Source: an uncultured Prevotella sp. (GTDB lineage Bacteria > Bacteroidota > Bacteroidia > Bacteroidales > Bacteroidaceae). Taken from it: a stretch of 64,000 bases of DNA. The notes under the pieces were generated by a model that ran no database searches, had not been told where the DNA came from, and worked only from the letters and a program-made list of their open reading frames with translations. Positions 10,568 through 20,133 of the stretch are shown here, piece by piece. Both the position numbers and the translations under genes were made by a program. The DNA lies in the NCBI GenBank assembly GCA_947164965.1, contig CAMUYR010000013.1, positions 1-64,000 on the forward strand, given 5' to 3'. Position 1 is the stretch's first letter, and every line of letters starts with the position of its first letter.

Positions 10568-12172
10568 TTAGGGATGAGAGAAGCTGAACTGGTCTACGTC
10601 TACCCATCCACCTTTCTTCTTAGTGGCATAGCAGAAGATAGCAAACTTACTGCCCATGAAAAAGCGTTGCCAATCAAAGCGCATCCTATGTTCTGTACCA
10701 ATCTTGACCCATTGCTCGCCATCTAAGCTATAATAGAAGGTAGCGATGTCGCGTCTGGGAAGAAAATCACCATCCACACGCAACCAGATTTTTGGTGAGG
10801 TCAGCGTTACGGTTTCTTTTATTTGTTCAGTAACATTCTCAACTTTTTTGTCTTTTTGAGACAGCTTGACAGACTGCTCACTCATCTCCAGCGTCCATTT
10901 CTTGCCGTTTTTCTTGATAGTAAGAATACCTGAATCGCTGTTAAAAGCAGCAAGTCCGGCACAATCGCCATCTTTCATCTTAGAGACGTCCAGCAAAACG
11001 GCGCCGCTACACTTGGGACCCTCCATTCGCTGAGTGATGGTGTTGGGGGCGAGGAAAAGGTTTGGAACTACACGGTTTGTCTTCAGTCTCAGGAATCCGG
11101 GACGCTCCGTCAAACTCCAGGCGTTATCAATGGGATTATGATTCCACTGCCAGTGCAGGCCCAGTTGATCTGCATTGAAATCATCGCTGCAAATGATGTG
11201 TTTCTCCTCTTCTCCGCTCTTCAGAGCTCGCATCAGCGAAGGCACATGTCCTTCTTCATCACCTAGCATGGGCCAGCCATCAATCCAGCGGCAGGGCATT
11301 AAGGTGAGCACGCGCCCTACGCCTCCACGGTCTTGGAACATCACACCGTACCAGTCGCCGTCTTGTGTATCAACGATAGTGCCTTGTGCCAGGTAGGGGA
11401 AGCCGCCGAACTCCGACTCAAGAATGACGTTCTTTTCGTAAGGACCGTGAATATTGTCTGCACGATAGCATACCTCACGACGATGACGTCCTGGAGCATA
11501 CACATGTGAGATCATCAGCAAATAATATTTGCCGTTATGCTTGATCATGCGGGAGCCTTCCAGCAATCCCGTCTCGTCTGCTTCACGTTTGAAAATCTGT
11601 TGGTGGGTGCCTTCAATGACATCAGAGAGATCAGGTTTTAATTCCATCATCTCACCTGTACCATAAATAACGTACACGCGGTTGTCGTCATCAAAGAATA
11701 ATGAACAATCATGGAAATGGCGCATTCGCGATAACAAGGTCCACTTGCCTTCAGCCTTTTCAGCTGTAAATATATAGGTGTCGCCCATTGCACCAGACTC
11801 ATTAGGAGCAAGGAGAGCGTAAAAGCGTCCATTGTGATATTTCAAGGATGTTGCCCATTGTCCACGACCATAGACAGTACCTTCCAGCATGTCATATTTA
11901 GGAGAATCCGTCAAACGGTCAAAAATATAACTGACTGTTTCCCAGTTTTTTAAATCCTTGGAGCGCATGACAGGAGCTCCAGGCATAAGATGCATGGTTG
12001 TCGATACCAAATAAAAGGTGTCACCTACTCGTATGATATCAGGATCAGGCACGTCGGCCCAGAGCATAGGGTTCTCTACAAAACCAATAGGGCTGTTGGA
12101 ACGCTTTCCAACAGCACCTATCGATGTTAAACAAACTACTAACGATAATATTACTAAAACAAATCTTTTCAT
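10568..12172 (-). CDS. Glycoside hydrolase family 43, probable beta-xylosidase or arabinofuranosidase
   Basis: Secreted or periplasmic exo-glycosidase. A signal peptide (MKRFVLVILSLVV...) is followed by a five-bladed propeller beginning WADVPDPDIIRVGD, which carries the GH43 base Asp. The presumed acid Glu is in GLLEGSRM and further Asp residues are in HFHDCSLFFDDD. The C-terminal part from about residue 340 looks like the beta-sandwich usual in GH43 xylosidases (FNADQLGLHWQWNHNPIDNAWSL). The ATG at 12172 is preferred over one 30 bp upstream because it starts the signal peptide, and the longer version would begin inside the -7 box. It is the gene upstream of the HTCS on the same strand. Xylose or arabinose removal fits the nearby xylan locus; substrate specificity cannot be read from sequence. 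Confidence 0.88.
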   Translation of the reverse strand: MKRFVLVILSLVVCLTSIGAVGKRSNSPIGFVENPMLWADVPDPDIIRVGDTFYLVSTTMHLMPGAPVMRSKDLKNWETVSYIFDRLTDSPKYDMLEGTVYGRGQWATSLKYHNGRFYALLAPNESGAMGDTYIFTAEKAEGKWTLLSRMRHFHDCSLFFDDDNRVYVIYGTGEMMELKPDLSDVIEGTHQQIFKREADETGLLEGSRMIKHNGKYYLLMISHVYAPGRHRREVCYRADNIHGPYEKNVILESEFGGFPYLAQGTIVDTQDGDWYGVMFQDRGGVGRVLTLMPCRWIDGWPMLGDEEGHVPSLMRALKSGEEEKHIICSDDFNADQLGLHWQWNHNPIDNAWSLTERPGFLRLKTNRVVPNLFLAPNTITQRMEGPKCSGAVLLDVSKMKDGDCAGLAAFNSDSGILTIKKNGKKWTLEMSEQSVKLSQKDKKVENVTEQIKETVTLTSPKIWLRVDGDFLPRRDIATFYYSLDGEQWVKIGTEHRMRFDWQRFFMGSKFAIFCYATKKKGGWVDVDQFSFSHP

Positions 12173-12199
12173 TCTAACGAAGGTCTTAACTTCTGGGTG

Positions 12200-12207
12200 C
12201 AAAATTA
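12200..12207 (-). promoter_or_regulatory. -7 element of the GH43 promoter
   Basis: TAATTTTG on the minus strand matches TAnnTTTG and lies 28 bp before the GH43 ATG. No exact TTTG was found at the -33 position, which may mean activator dependence. Confidence 0.55.
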
Positions 12208-12276
12208 ATGTATTTTTTTATAAGTACTATTATTTTCCGTTTCACAAACTTTATCTTTTGTATCAAAACACAAAAA

Positions 12277-12285
12277 TGTTACAAA
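12277..12285 (+). promoter_or_regulatory. Single TGTTACAAA site between the GH43 and LOG genes
   Basis: Exact copy of the repeat found in pairs upstream of the xylan locus (25868, 26129). It is alone and lies 70 bp from the GH43 -7 box and 88 bp from the LOG -7 box, so a regulatory role is only a guess. Confidence 0.3.
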
Positions 12286-12364
12286 AATAGTGCTGTTAAG
12301 ACATTATTAGTAATAAAAACGCGATAAAATTTTAAGAGAAAAAGCTAAATTGAATTATATTTTG

Positions 12365-12372
12365 TATTTTTG
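12365..12372 (+). promoter_or_regulatory. -7 element of the LOG-family gene promoter
   Basis: TATTTTTG matches TAnnTTTG and sits 38 bp before the ATG. No exact -33 TTTG is present. Confidence 0.55.
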
Positions 12373-12410
12373 CAACTGAAACATTAACAAGTAAATACAA
12401 GAATAAGGCT

Positions 12411-12962
12411 ATGAATATCTGTGTGTTTTGTTCTGCCAACCAACAGATTGATCCAGATTTTTTTGAAATAACTAAAGAATTCGGACAATGGGCTGCCAAA
12501 GAGAGTCACGCTATTGTATATGGCGGTGTGAACTGCGGACTGATGGAGTGCGTGGCAAAAGCTACGCATGATGCTGGAGGAAGGACTATAGGAGTCGTTC
12601 CAAGAATCATAGAGAAAGGTGGTCGTTTGTCAGAATATGTGGATGAAAAGATCATGTGCGATAATTTGAGCGAAAGAAAACAGCTGATGCTGGATCAGAG
12701 TGATGTCTTTGTGGCTCTACCTGGAGGAATAGGCACGATAGATGAAATTTTCACCATAGCAGCGTCTGCCACAATCGGTTACCACAACAAACCCGTTATA
12801 CTTTATAACATGAAAGGTTTTTGGGATGGGCTCATTTCGCTTCTCGACAAGTTGCAATCCAAAGGCCTGACACGCGGCTCGTGGCAATCGTATATTCACG
12901 TAGCCGGCAGTTTTGAAGAACTAAGAATGCTGCTTACTTCCTTTTCGGCAGATAGGGGCTGA
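12411..12962 (+). CDS. LOG-family protein (putative nucleoside-5'-monophosphate phosphoribohydrolase)
   Basis: 183-residue Rossmann-like protein with the LOG signature PGGIGTIDE near residue 103 and an N-terminal MNICVFCSANQQ strand and loop; VYGGVNCGLM is the nucleotide-binding glycine loop. Family members release the base from cytokinin ribotides or from AMP and related nucleotides; the bacterial role is usually unclear. Full length for the family. Its last 29 bp overlap the convergent coaD gene. Confidence 0.88.
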   Translation: MNICVFCSANQQIDPDFFEITKEFGQWAAKESHAIVYGGVNCGLMECVAKATHDAGGRTIGVVPRIIEKGGRLSEYVDEKIMCDNLSERKQLMLDQSDVFVALPGGIGTIDEIFTIAASATIGYHNKPVILYNMKGFWDGLISLLDKLQSKGLTRGSWQSYIHVAGSFEELRMLLTSFSADRG

Positions 12963-13383
12963 CATTAACACCAAAGTGTTGCAACTCCCTGACCATAGAT
13001 GATGAGACAGAAGAGTATTGTGGCTCTGCAAATAACAGCAGCGTTTCAATACCACTAAGTTGGCGATTGATGTCTGCCTGTTCGCGTTCGTACTCAAAAT
13101 CCTTCACAGAACGTACACCTTTAATTATAAAACGGGCATTTTCTGCTTTGGCAAAGTCAACAGCCAGTCCGTAGTAGGGCTTAACCTCAATAGAAGGCTC
13201 GTCCTTGTAGAGTGCCGCAATAGCCTGCACACGCTCTTCAGCTGAAGGCATCCCTGGCTTATGCACCTGGTCGCCTACGACCCCTATCACCAGACGGTCG
13301 AACAGTGGCAGGGCGCGTGTCACGATAGAGTCATGACCTATCGTGAATGGATTAAAACTGCCTACAAATATTCCTGTCTTCAT
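12934..13383 (-). CDS. coaD: Phosphopantetheine adenylyltransferase
   Basis: Transfers AMP to 4'-phosphopantetheine, the fourth step of coenzyme A synthesis. At 149 residues it is close to typical CoaD. The nucleotidyltransferase motif GSFNPFTIGH is at residues 8-17, and IIKGVR and YSSVSSSMVRE mark the phosphopantetheine and ATP pocket. It follows ruvB with no real gap: the spacer is a heptad repeat that runs from the ruvB stop to the coaD start, so the two are probably one transcript. Its 3' end overlaps the convergent LOG gene. Confidence 0.95.
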   Translation of the reverse strand: MKTGIFVGSFNPFTIGHDSIVTRALPLFDRLVIGVVGDQVHKPGMPSAEERVQAIAALYKDEPSIEVKPYYGLAVDFAKAENARFIIKGVRSVKDFEYEREQADINRQLSGIETLLLFAEPQYSSVSSSMVRELQHFGVNVSPYLPKRK

Positions 13384-13410
13384 TTTTCACTTTTCATTTT
13401 TCACTTTTCA
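13383..13410 (-). repeat. Heptad tandem repeat joining ruvB stop to coaD start
   Basis: On the minus strand four 7-bp units alternate TGAAAAG and TGAAAAA. The first contains the ruvB stop and the last runs into the coaD ATG. The same design occurs between the susC/susD genes (29424, 31491, 34495, 36354). Confidence 0.75.
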
Positions 13411-14445
13411 TTCAAAAAGGTTCGGTTCCATAATATTACCCGAATAAGGGTTACGACCAAAGTGCTTATAGGCCAACTCAGTAGCCATTCTACCTCGTGG
13501 CGTGCGCTTGATAAATCCCTCCATAATCAAGAATGGCTCATACACTTCTTCTACCGTACCAGCATCCTCACCAATAGCGGTAGCGATGGTGGTGATGCCC
13601 ACAGGACCACCACGGAACTTGTCGATAATGGTCAGCAAGATACGGTTATCTATTTCGTCCAGTCCATATTGGTCAATATTGAGGGCGGTAAGGGCTATCT
13701 TGGTGATGCTTGTGTCTATCTTCCCAGAGCCTTTGACCTGTGCGAAATCGCGAACGCGTCGAAGCAGCGCATTAGCAATACGGGGCGTGCCACGTGAGCG
13801 ACGGGCAATCTCTAAGGAAGCGTCTGTCGTTATGGGCACTCGCAGAATAGATGCCGAACGTTCGATGATTCTTTGCAGCGTCTCAGGGTCGTAGTACTGA
13901 AGGTGCATATTAATGCCGAATCGGGCTCTAAGAGGTGCTGTCAGCAAACCGCTTCGAGTTGTGGCACCCACAAGCGTAAAGGGATTGAGGTCTATTTGGA
14001 TAGAACGGGCCGAAGGACCTTTATCTATCATGATATCTATACGATAATCCTCCATAGCCGAATAGAGATATTCTTCCACCACGGGCGACAGACGATGTAT
14101 CTCATCGATAAACAGCACGTCGTTCTTCTCCAGGGAGGTCAGAATACCAGCCAAATCACCTGGTTTGTCAAGCACAGGGCCAGAGGTAATCTTAAAGCCG
14201 ACCCCGAGCTCGTTGGCGATGATATTCGAAAGGGTTGTTTTTCCTAGTCCGGGAGGTCCGTGTAACAACACGTGATCTAACGGCTCGCCACGATACTTGG
14301 CAGCCTCCACAAATACTTCGAGATTCTCTACAACCTGGCTTTGTCCACTGAAGTCGTTAAACGACAATGGTCGTAGGGCATTCTCAAACTCCTTTTCGCT
14401 GGAGCTCATTTGTTCTTGTCTGATGTCAAAATCTTCGTCCATCAT
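13408..14445 (-). CDS. ruvB: Holliday junction branch migration DNA helicase RuvB
   Basis: Hexameric AAA+ motor that drives branch migration with RuvA in recombinational repair. Features are [11 protein letters not shown] (Walker A), DEIHRL (Walker B), [18 protein letters not shown] (sensor 1 and arginine finger region) and a C-terminal winged helix ([13 protein letters not shown]). The start is ATG 14445 or the adjacent 14442 (MDEDFDIRQ), giving about 345 residues, the family length. Upstream in-frame ATGs would add a hydrophobic stretch unrelated to RuvB and would lie over the promoters. coaD follows directly. Confidence 0.96.
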   Translation of the reverse strand: MMDEDFDIRQEQMSSSEKEFENALRPLSFNDFSGQSQVVENLEVFVEAAKYRGEPLDHVLLHGPPGLGKTTLSNIIANELGVGFKITSGPVLDKPGDLAGILTSLEKNDVLFIDEIHRLSPVVEEYLYSAMEDYRIDIMIDKGPSARSIQIDLNPFTLVGATTRSGLLTAPLRARFGINMHLQYYDPETLQRIIERSASILRVPITTDASLEIARRSRGTPRIANALLRRVRDFAQVKGSGKIDTSITKIALTALNIDQYGLDEIDNRILLTIIDKFRGGPVGITTIATAIGEDAGTVEEVYEPFLIMEGFIKRTPRGRMATELAYKHFGRNPYSGNIMEPNLFE

Positions 14446-14457
14446 AATTTTTGATGG

Positions 14458-14488
14458 CAAAGGTACGAAAAAACGAAGGAAAAGCCAA
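14458..14488 (-). promoter_or_regulatory. ruvB proximal promoter
   Basis: Minus-strand TTTG (14485-14488), a 19-bp spacer and TACCTTTG (14458-14465), 13 bp before the ATG. This supports the short ruvB start. Confidence 0.7.
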
Positions 14489-14531
14489 ATAAATTTGAGC
14501 TTTTCTGAGTGCAAAGTAAGTTCGGCAAAGC

Positions 14532-14563
14532 CAAAGGTACGAAAAAAATGAGAGAAACGCAAA
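14532..14563 (-). promoter_or_regulatory. ruvB distal promoter
   Basis: A second match: TTTG (14560-14563), 20 bp, TACCTTTG (14532-14539). It lies 74 bp upstream of the proximal one. Confidence 0.6.
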
Positions 14564-14577
14564 AGAAAAGCGGTAAA

Positions 14578-14610
14578 AAAAGACAGCAACCTCTCTGGCT
14601 GCTGTCTTTT
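14578..14610 (-). terminator. Intrinsic terminator of the peptidase operon
   Basis: 10-bp inverted repeat (14578-14587 and 14601-14610), followed on the minus strand by a run of T. It lies 24 bp beyond the stop of the last peptidase gene. Confidence 0.8.
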
Positions 14611-14633
14611 TGCTTGTTGTTGTAATGTTTTGA

Positions 14634-16286
14634 TTAGATGGTGGGAATATCCGACATGTCGTCTTCGGGCAATACGAAATTAAACGACGAAGGACTCCAG
14701 GCAGGAGGTGCCGACTCGTTGAGCAGCAGCCAGCGGCTCCAGCCTACTAAACGGTCGAAAGTGGTCTGCTGATACGTATCAGCGAAAGTGCTGGGCCAAG
14801 TGCCACTGTTAATGAACTTATAGCTGTCAAGACTTCCATCGTTGCTGTCGCTGCCATTATCTACATAATTATATGTTTCCGTAGTGCCGTCTGGATAATA
14901 TGCTGTCGCGGATTTCAGTTTGTTTAGAGAATTGTATTTGTACTTAACAAATGTTCCCTTCACACCAAGCAATACACTGTAGTCCACCTGATAGTTGTGG
15001 TTGGTCAGGTATTTTGCGTAACGTTGTTTTACAATACATGCGTTAAAGGATGTAGAGAGACGCTGAAATAGTTCATCGTCGAAAATATCGGGCAGTACCA
15101 TGAAAAGAGTTTCTATGTACTTGGCCATATCGTAAAAGGGATACTTATTATGTACCTTCACAGCATTGGCTGTACACTCGTCAATGGCAGCGCGCTGTTC
15201 TGGCGTGCCATTCTGGTAGGTGTCCACCAAGCGGTCAGTAAACTCCTTCAGCACAGGAGCCAAATCGTTTAGACGATTAGTCTCAGTCAGTGTGAGGTCG
15301 TAGTAACTGGGTTTTTCGGGGTCTTCAGGTTTGTAAAAAAAATCGTCCCAGCTGTCCACATTGGCATCTACGAAGTTTGCCAACGCCTGTCTTGTATTTG
15401 GTTCAGAAGCTATATTGTCCGCAAGACTTTCAAGAGCTCCACTCTCACCCCACATTTTATAGGTGGAGCAGACGATGTAGTCTGTCACGTCTTTCACTTC
15501 GTAGAGGAACTCCATATTGTTCATCAGGCAGAGGTAGAGCACGATGCCTTCTGGGCGCACGTTAGCATTCTTGACAGCTTTGGCAAAACTTTTGGATGAA
15601 AAACGCTTCATGGAATTATTGACGATATAACCGTCATCGTAGATCAATCCTCGAGTTTTGGCTTCCTCTGGCAAATCATCTGCTGGGAAGTAACCGCCGC
15701 CATGGTCAGCCATGACTAGAATATACTTCTTAGCGGGATAGTTAGTTGCCGCCCAGTTGATGAAGTTGGTCAGCGAGTCGGGACAGGTGACGTCGCAATT
15801 GTTCTCGCCGTAGGGCTCTGTCTCGCGTAGCTGTTTACGGAGCGACTTCTTGGGATCGACTGCAAAGCGGTAGGTAGCACCTGGCTGGGGATGGCATAGG
15901 TAGAAGTAGTCATAAGGATCCACCATTTTCGGATCTTCCAATTCTTCATCGGTCATTCCTTCGTATTGTTTGAGATCTTCTTCAATAAATTTCCACTCCA
16001 TATCGCCCATCCCTGCAAATAAGGTGGCTGAGGCTTTATACTGGGCCACAATGTTCACATGGTCGAAAGTCTCAGACTTCGCTCTGTAGAACTGTCGAAA
16101 GTTGTTCATGATATCAGCATCAACATTTCCAGAACCAGTGCCGTACCAGATAATTGTTGCGTCGGCCAGTTCTTCCTGAACCGTATCCGGTGCGGGGTTG
16201 TCATCATTGTTACTGGTACACGATGTCATCATAGGCATAGTCATCATCAGCGTTATGGCCGCTGTTGCCATTAGAATCTTTTTCAT
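14634..16286 (-). CDS. Clostripain-type (family C11) cysteine peptidase lipoprotein, copy 1
   Basis: 550 residues. A lipoprotein signal ends at Cys23 (MMTSC). C11 peptidases use a His-Cys dyad. Here His195 is in VMADHGGGY and Cys253 in [10 protein letters not shown], equivalent to the DACLM motif with the preceding residues changed. Clostripain-type enzymes cut after basic residues; specificity here is unknown. It is the third gene of an apparent operon with M13 and a second C11. It shares stretches of perfect DNA identity with that paralogue: 64 nt at the 3' end (14683-14746) and 37 nt in the signal-peptide region. Outer-membrane or periplasmic location is expected. Confidence 0.85.
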   Translation of the reverse strand: MKKILMATAAITLMMTMPMMTSCTSNNDDNPAPDTVQEELADATIIWYGTGSGNVDADIMNNFRQFYRAKSETFDHVNIVAQYKASATLFAGMGDMEWKFIEEDLKQYEGMTDEELEDPKMVDPYDYFYLCHPQPGATYRFAVDPKKSLRKQLRETEPYGENNCDVTCPDSLTNFINWAATNYPAKKYILVMADHGGGYFPADDLPEEAKTRGLIYDDGYIVNNSMKRFSSKSFAKAVKNANVRPEGIVLYLCLMNNMEFLYEVKDVTDYIVCSTYKMWGESGALESLADNIASEPNTRQALANFVDANVDSWDDFFYKPEDPEKPSYYDLTLTETNRLNDLAPVLKEFTDRLVDTYQNGTPEQRAAIDECTANAVKVHNKYPFYDMAKYIETLFMVLPDIFDDELFQRLSTSFNACIVKQRYAKYLTNHNYQVDYSVLLGVKGTFVKYKYNSLNKLKSATAYYPDGTTETYNYVDNGSDSNDGSLDSYKFINSGTWPSTFADTYQQTTFDRLVGWSRWLLLNESAPPAWSPSSFNFVLPEDDMSDIPTI

Positions 16287-16308
16287 ATTGTCGTTGTTTT
16301 TGTTCTTA

Positions 16309-18300
16309 TTACCAAATCTTGACGCGGTCTTTGGGGGCGACGTAGAGCTTGTCGGTGGGCTTTACGTCGTAGAGGCGGTACCAGTCATCCTGTAGGCGCA
16401 TCATGCCGTTCACGCGGTTGTGGTTGGCAGAGTGGTTGTCATTTTCATAATAATATTTCAATAGTGATTTGTCGAGTTCTTCTTCGCCCTTCCACAGATG
16501 TGCAAACGAGAGGAAGAACTTCTTGATCTGCGTGTCAAACTGTGCACCCTTGAAGCCCTTACTAGTGAGTCGCTGCTTGTAACACTCCAAGGCCAGTTCC
16601 TGACCACCGTAGTCGGCCATGTTTTCTACGAGCGTTTTCTTACCGTCAGCCATGAGGCCTGGATAGACTTCCAACTGGTTGAAGAGGTCGATCATCATCT
16701 GCTGCTTGGCTTCGAAGGCTGCCTGGTCGGCAGGCGCCCACCAGTTGCGATAATTGCCGTTTTCGTCAAATTTTGCCCCTTCGGCATCAAAGCCATGACA
16801 GAACTCGTGACCGAAGGTGGTGGTGACGGCATAGGCCACAGCCTCGCTCAGGTCGTTGTCGAAACGTGGCTTGGTGATCCATGCAGGCAGAATAACTAAC
16901 GCGTTGACCGTAGACAAATAGAAGGCGTTGTCGGTGGTAAACTGCGCCATGCCGGCCCACAGGTCCCAGCCCAGCTCGTCGGTATTCTTGCCACGCACAC
17001 TGCTGATGGTCTGTACGGCATTCTGACGCAGTTGTGTGACGGTGGCCAACAGCCCATCACCATCAACTACGGGTGTCAGCTTTTCGTTCCACTGGTTGGG
17101 ATAGCCGATAAAGAACTTCATGGCCTCGGCCTTCTTGCGTGCTTCAACCTTAGTGGCATCGCTCATCCAGTCGAGATTGTTGATGCGACGGATGAAATTG
17201 CTGCGCATCTGCTCCATGATGTCCTGACACTGCTGCTTGCAGATGTTGTCCTTGCCATAACTCTCGGTCAGCAGGCGATACTTATAATACCGGCTATAGC
17301 GCAGGGCACTGCTCAACATGTCCGTGCGGTTAGCTTGCTTGTTGATGCTGGGGACGAAAGGCAGGTCCTGAGCTAACACATTGTAGATCATGTAGTCGCG
17401 GAAGACTTCTACGTTCGACGGATTCTGTGTAACGTCGGCAAAGTCTTTCACTAGCGTCTCCATGACGGCACTGCCCACATACAAGACGCCTTCTTTCAAC
17501 TCCTGATCGGTGAGCCTCATCAATTTCCAAACCGCATTTAGCTTCTCTTCGTCCTCATTGGCCGAGGTGCGACGTGTGACGTGTATGGGCTGCGGATGGC
17601 GCGCCATCTCGTAGAAATAATTAAAGCCATCCATCTCGCGTCCTTCTATCTCGATGGCATGTTGGGTAATCTGTGCGATACGCTCCGGAGAAAAGCCCAG
17701 GGCATCGAGATACGAGCAACAGGTAGTGATGACGCTGTCGAGCGATGCCTTATCCTTCCGCATGGCATATACGCTCACCTCTTGCGACATACCTCCGGCG
17801 GTAACGATATTGATACCCTGCTTGCCATCATTGGCGTATGGAATAAAGCGGAACAATGGGCTGTAGCCCAACGAATGCAGGTTTGAAAAGGCTGTGTTCA
17901 GCTGGTCACTCGTTGTCACCTGCTCCAGCATCTGCAGACGCTCGCTCAGCAGCGCCTTGTTCTTGCTGTCGTCATTCAACGTCTGGTCAGCCTGACTGCG
18001 CAGCGTCACCATGACGGGGTCATTGCTGGTGTTCAGCATGTTATTGAATATAACCGACAATTCATTCTGAATCTGTACGAAGGTAGACGGTGCGGGGTCG
18101 CTACTGTTGAGCCACTGTCCAAGGGCATACCTGTAGAAGTCGTCGCCGGGTCGTACCGAGTTGTCAATCTCGCTGTCGTAGGGGAATGGCTTGTAGTCCG
18201 TGACAGGTGCGGGATTGTCCTTGCTGATACACGATGTCAGCATCGGTAAAGTCATCATGCAGCAAAGGACGGCTGCAAGCGTCATCAGAATCTTTTTCAT
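16309..18300 (-). CDS. Family M13 (neprilysin-type) zinc metallopeptidase lipoprotein
   Basis: 663 residues, normal for bacterial M13 (PepO-like). A lipoprotein signal ends at Cys24 (PMLTSC). The zinc site is HEFCH at 498-502 with the third ligand Glu559 in ENMAD; NAFYLSTVNALVILPAW just before is the M13 substrate-binding region. The chain ends in KIW where many M13 enzymes end CxxW. It lies between two C11 genes, 22 and 32 bp from them, and its signal sequence resembles theirs, as if the cassette shared or exchanged leaders. It probably trims peptides outside the cytoplasm. Confidence 0.92.
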   Translation of the reverse strand: MKKILMTLAAVLCCMMTLPMLTSCISKDNPAPVTDYKPFPYDSEIDNSVRPGDDFYRYALGQWLNSSDPAPSTFVQIQNELSVIFNNMLNTSNDPVMVTLRSQADQTLNDDSKNKALLSERLQMLEQVTTSDQLNTAFSNLHSLGYSPLFRFIPYANDGKQGINIVTAGGMSQEVSVYAMRKDKASLDSVITTCCSYLDALGFSPERIAQITQHAIEIEGREMDGFNYFYEMARHPQPIHVTRRTSANEDEEKLNAVWKLMRLTDQELKEGVLYVGSAVMETLVKDFADVTQNPSNVEVFRDYMIYNVLAQDLPFVPSINKQANRTDMLSSALRYSRYYKYRLLTESYGKDNICKQQCQDIMEQMRSNFIRRINNLDWMSDATKVEARKKAEAMKFFIGYPNQWNEKLTPVVDGDGLLATVTQLRQNAVQTISSVRGKNTDELGWDLWAGMAQFTTDNAFYLSTVNALVILPAWITKPRFDNDLSEAVAYAVTTTFGHEFCHGFDAEGAKFDENGNYRNWWAPADQAAFEAKQQMMIDLFNQLEVYPGLMADGKKTLVENMADYGGQELALECYKQRLTSKGFKGAQFDTQIKKFFLSFAHLWKGEEELDKSLLKYYYENDNHSANHNRVNGMMRLQDDWYRLYDVKPTDKLYVAPKDRVKIW

Positions 18301-18332
18301 TATTTTCTATTTTAAGTGATGATGTTTTTATG

Positions 18333-19985
18333 CTATAAAGTCGGGTTTCCCGACATATCGTCTTCGGGTAATACGAAATTGAACGACGAAGGACTCCAGG
18401 CAGGAGGTGCCGACTCGTTGAGCAGCAGCCAGCGGCTCCAGCCTACCAAACGGTCGAAGGTGGTATTCTGGTAGGTGTTGGCGAAGGTGTCGAACCAGCT
18501 TCCTTCCTCTGTGAACTCATAGTGGGCGAGACTGCCGTCGCTGCTGTCGCCGCCGTCGTCAATGTAATTATACTTTTTCCATGTACCGTCGGGGTAATAG
18601 GCTTGAGCAGATTGCAGGTTCTTACCCGTATTGTCATATTTGTAAGTGACGTATGCACCCTTTACGGCAAGCAAAACGCTGTAGTCCACCTGATAATGAT
18701 GGTCGGCCAGGTATTTGCCGTAGCGCTGATGGGCAATACAGGCGTTGAAGGTCGTTTTGACACGGTTGAAGAGGTCCTGGTCGAAGATGTCGGGCAGCGT
18801 CATGAAGAGGCTCTCCATGTATTTCGCCATGTCGTAGAGTGGTTCGACGTTATAGATCTTAACGGTATTGGCCGTACAGGAGTCGATGGCAGCACGCTGC
18901 TCGGCCGTTCCGTTCTGGTAGGTGTTGACCAGACGGTCAGTGAACTCTTTCAATACGGGTGCCAGGTCGTTGAGCCGTTTGGTCTCAGTCAGCGTCAGGT
19001 CGTAGTATTCGGGCTGATCAAGACTGTTGGGGTCGTAGAACTCGGCATCCCAACTGTCGACAGTAGCATCGACGAAGTTGGCGAGTGCTGTCCTGGTGTC
19101 CAGACCGGCACCGAAATTGTCGACAAGCGACTGCAAGGCTCCGCCTCCGGCATTCATCAGGTAAGTGGAGCAGACGATATAGTCGGTCACGTCCTTGGCA
19201 TCGTAGAGAAACTCCATGTTGTTCATCAGACAGAGGTAGAGTACGATGCCGTCGATATGCACATTGGCATTCCGCACACCGCGTGCGAAACTCTTGGCCG
19301 AGAAGCACTTGTTTTCGCCATTGACCTGATAGCCGTCATCGTAAATCAGTCCGCGGCGCTGAGAACTGCTGGCTGCTTCGGCTACGTCATGGTGAGGCAT
19401 GTAGCCACCGCCGTGGTCGGCCATGAAGAGGATATACTTCTTGGCGGGATAGTGGGTTGCCGCCCAGTTGATGAAGTTGGTCAGCGAATCGGGATTGGTG
19501 AAGTCAGCATTCGGCTGACCGTAAGGCGCCATTTCATTGAATTGCTTGTACATGGGCTTTTGAGGGTCGATAGCGAAGCGGTATGTTTCGCCTTTCTTGG
19601 GATGGCAAAGTAAGAAGTAATTGAACCAATCATATTCCTCCAACTGCTCATCGCTCACCGTCTTAACCTCATTTTCTGCCCACTTGACGGCCTCCTCATA
19701 GCTTACCTCTCCATAAACCGTCGGATTGAACGATGTCTTGTACTGAGCCACCACATTCACACGGTCGAAATTGGCCGCTTGAGCATTGTAGAACTGGCGG
19801 AAATTTTCCAAAATAAATCCATCGACATTGCGACCGCCGGTACCGTACCAGATAATGGTAGCGTCGGCCAAGTCGTCTTGTACCGGATTTGGTGCGGGGT
19901 TGTCGTAAACGCTAACGCATGATGTCAGCATCGGCAAAGTCATCATCAGCGTTATGGCCGCTGTTGCCATTAGATTCTTTTTCAT
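18333..19985 (-). CDS. Clostripain-type (family C11) cysteine peptidase lipoprotein, copy 2
   Basis: 550 residues from the ATG at 19985, which starts a lipoprotein signal ([12 protein letters not shown]...LTSC). An in-frame ATG 45 bp upstream would spoil the signal. Same dyad as copy 1: FMADHGGGY and [14 protein letters not shown]. The paralogues align along their whole length, with diverged middles and near-identical ends ([17 protein letters not shown], then LPEDDMS). First gene of the operon, with the only recognisable promoter of the group upstream. Confidence 0.86.
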   Translation of the reverse strand: MKKNLMATAAITLMMTLPMLTSCVSVYDNPAPNPVQDDLADATIIWYGTGGRNVDGFILENFRQFYNAQAANFDRVNVVAQYKTSFNPTVYGEVSYEEAVKWAENEVKTVSDEQLEEYDWFNYFLLCHPKKGETYRFAIDPQKPMYKQFNEMAPYGQPNADFTNPDSLTNFINWAATHYPAKKYILFMADHGGGYMPHHDVAEAASSSQRRGLIYDDGYQVNGENKCFSAKSFARGVRNANVHIDGIVLYLCLMNNMEFLYDAKDVTDYIVCSTYLMNAGGGALQSLVDNFGAGLDTRTALANFVDATVDSWDAEFYDPNSLDQPEYYDLTLTETKRLNDLAPVLKEFTDRLVNTYQNGTAEQRAAIDSCTANTVKIYNVEPLYDMAKYMESLFMTLPDIFDQDLFNRVKTTFNACIAHQRYGKYLADHHYQVDYSVLLAVKGAYVTYKYDNTGKNLQSAQAYYPDGTWKKYNYIDDGGDSSDGSLAHYEFTEEGSWFDTFANTYQNTTFDRLVGWSRWLLLNESAPPAWSPSSFNFVLPEDDMSGNPTL

Positions 19986-20063
19986 AGTGATAAATTGCTG
20001 TTTAATGTTTGTTATGTTATCGGTGGGCATAGTGGGAATGGATGAACATTATATTTTTGTTTG

Positions 20064-20094
20064 CAAAGATACGAAAAAGTAAGAAAAATGCAAA
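20064..20094 (-). promoter_or_regulatory. Promoter of the C11-M13-C11 operon
   Basis: Minus-strand TTTG (20091-20094), 19 bp, TATCTTTG (20064-20071), about 80 bp before the first ATG. Confidence 0.7.
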
Positions 20095-20105
20095 AGGGAA
20101 ACATA

Positions 20106-20131
20106 AAAAATGGGGCCGAAACCCCATTTTT
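20106..20131 (-). terminator. Intrinsic terminator of the unrecognised gene at 20134
   Basis: 10-bp perfect stem (20106-20115 and 20122-20131) with a GGGG/CCCC core, a 6-nt loop and a T run on the minus strand, directly after the stop codon. Confidence 0.85.
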
Positions 20132-20133
20132 AA

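Noticed and set aside
12256..12285. A second 21-bp-spaced repeat partner for the TGTTACAAA at 12277
   Set aside because: The sequence 21 bp away does not match; the nearest similar word (12259) is 18 bp away and poor.
14445..14589. N-terminally extended RuvB starting at 14589
   Set aside because: The extra residues are hydrophobic and foreign to RuvB, and the region contains two promoters.
18522..19613. 363-codon open frame on the plus strand opposite the second C11 peptidase
   Set aside because: The peptidase frame has signal peptide and catalytic motifs; the opposite frame has none and no promoter.
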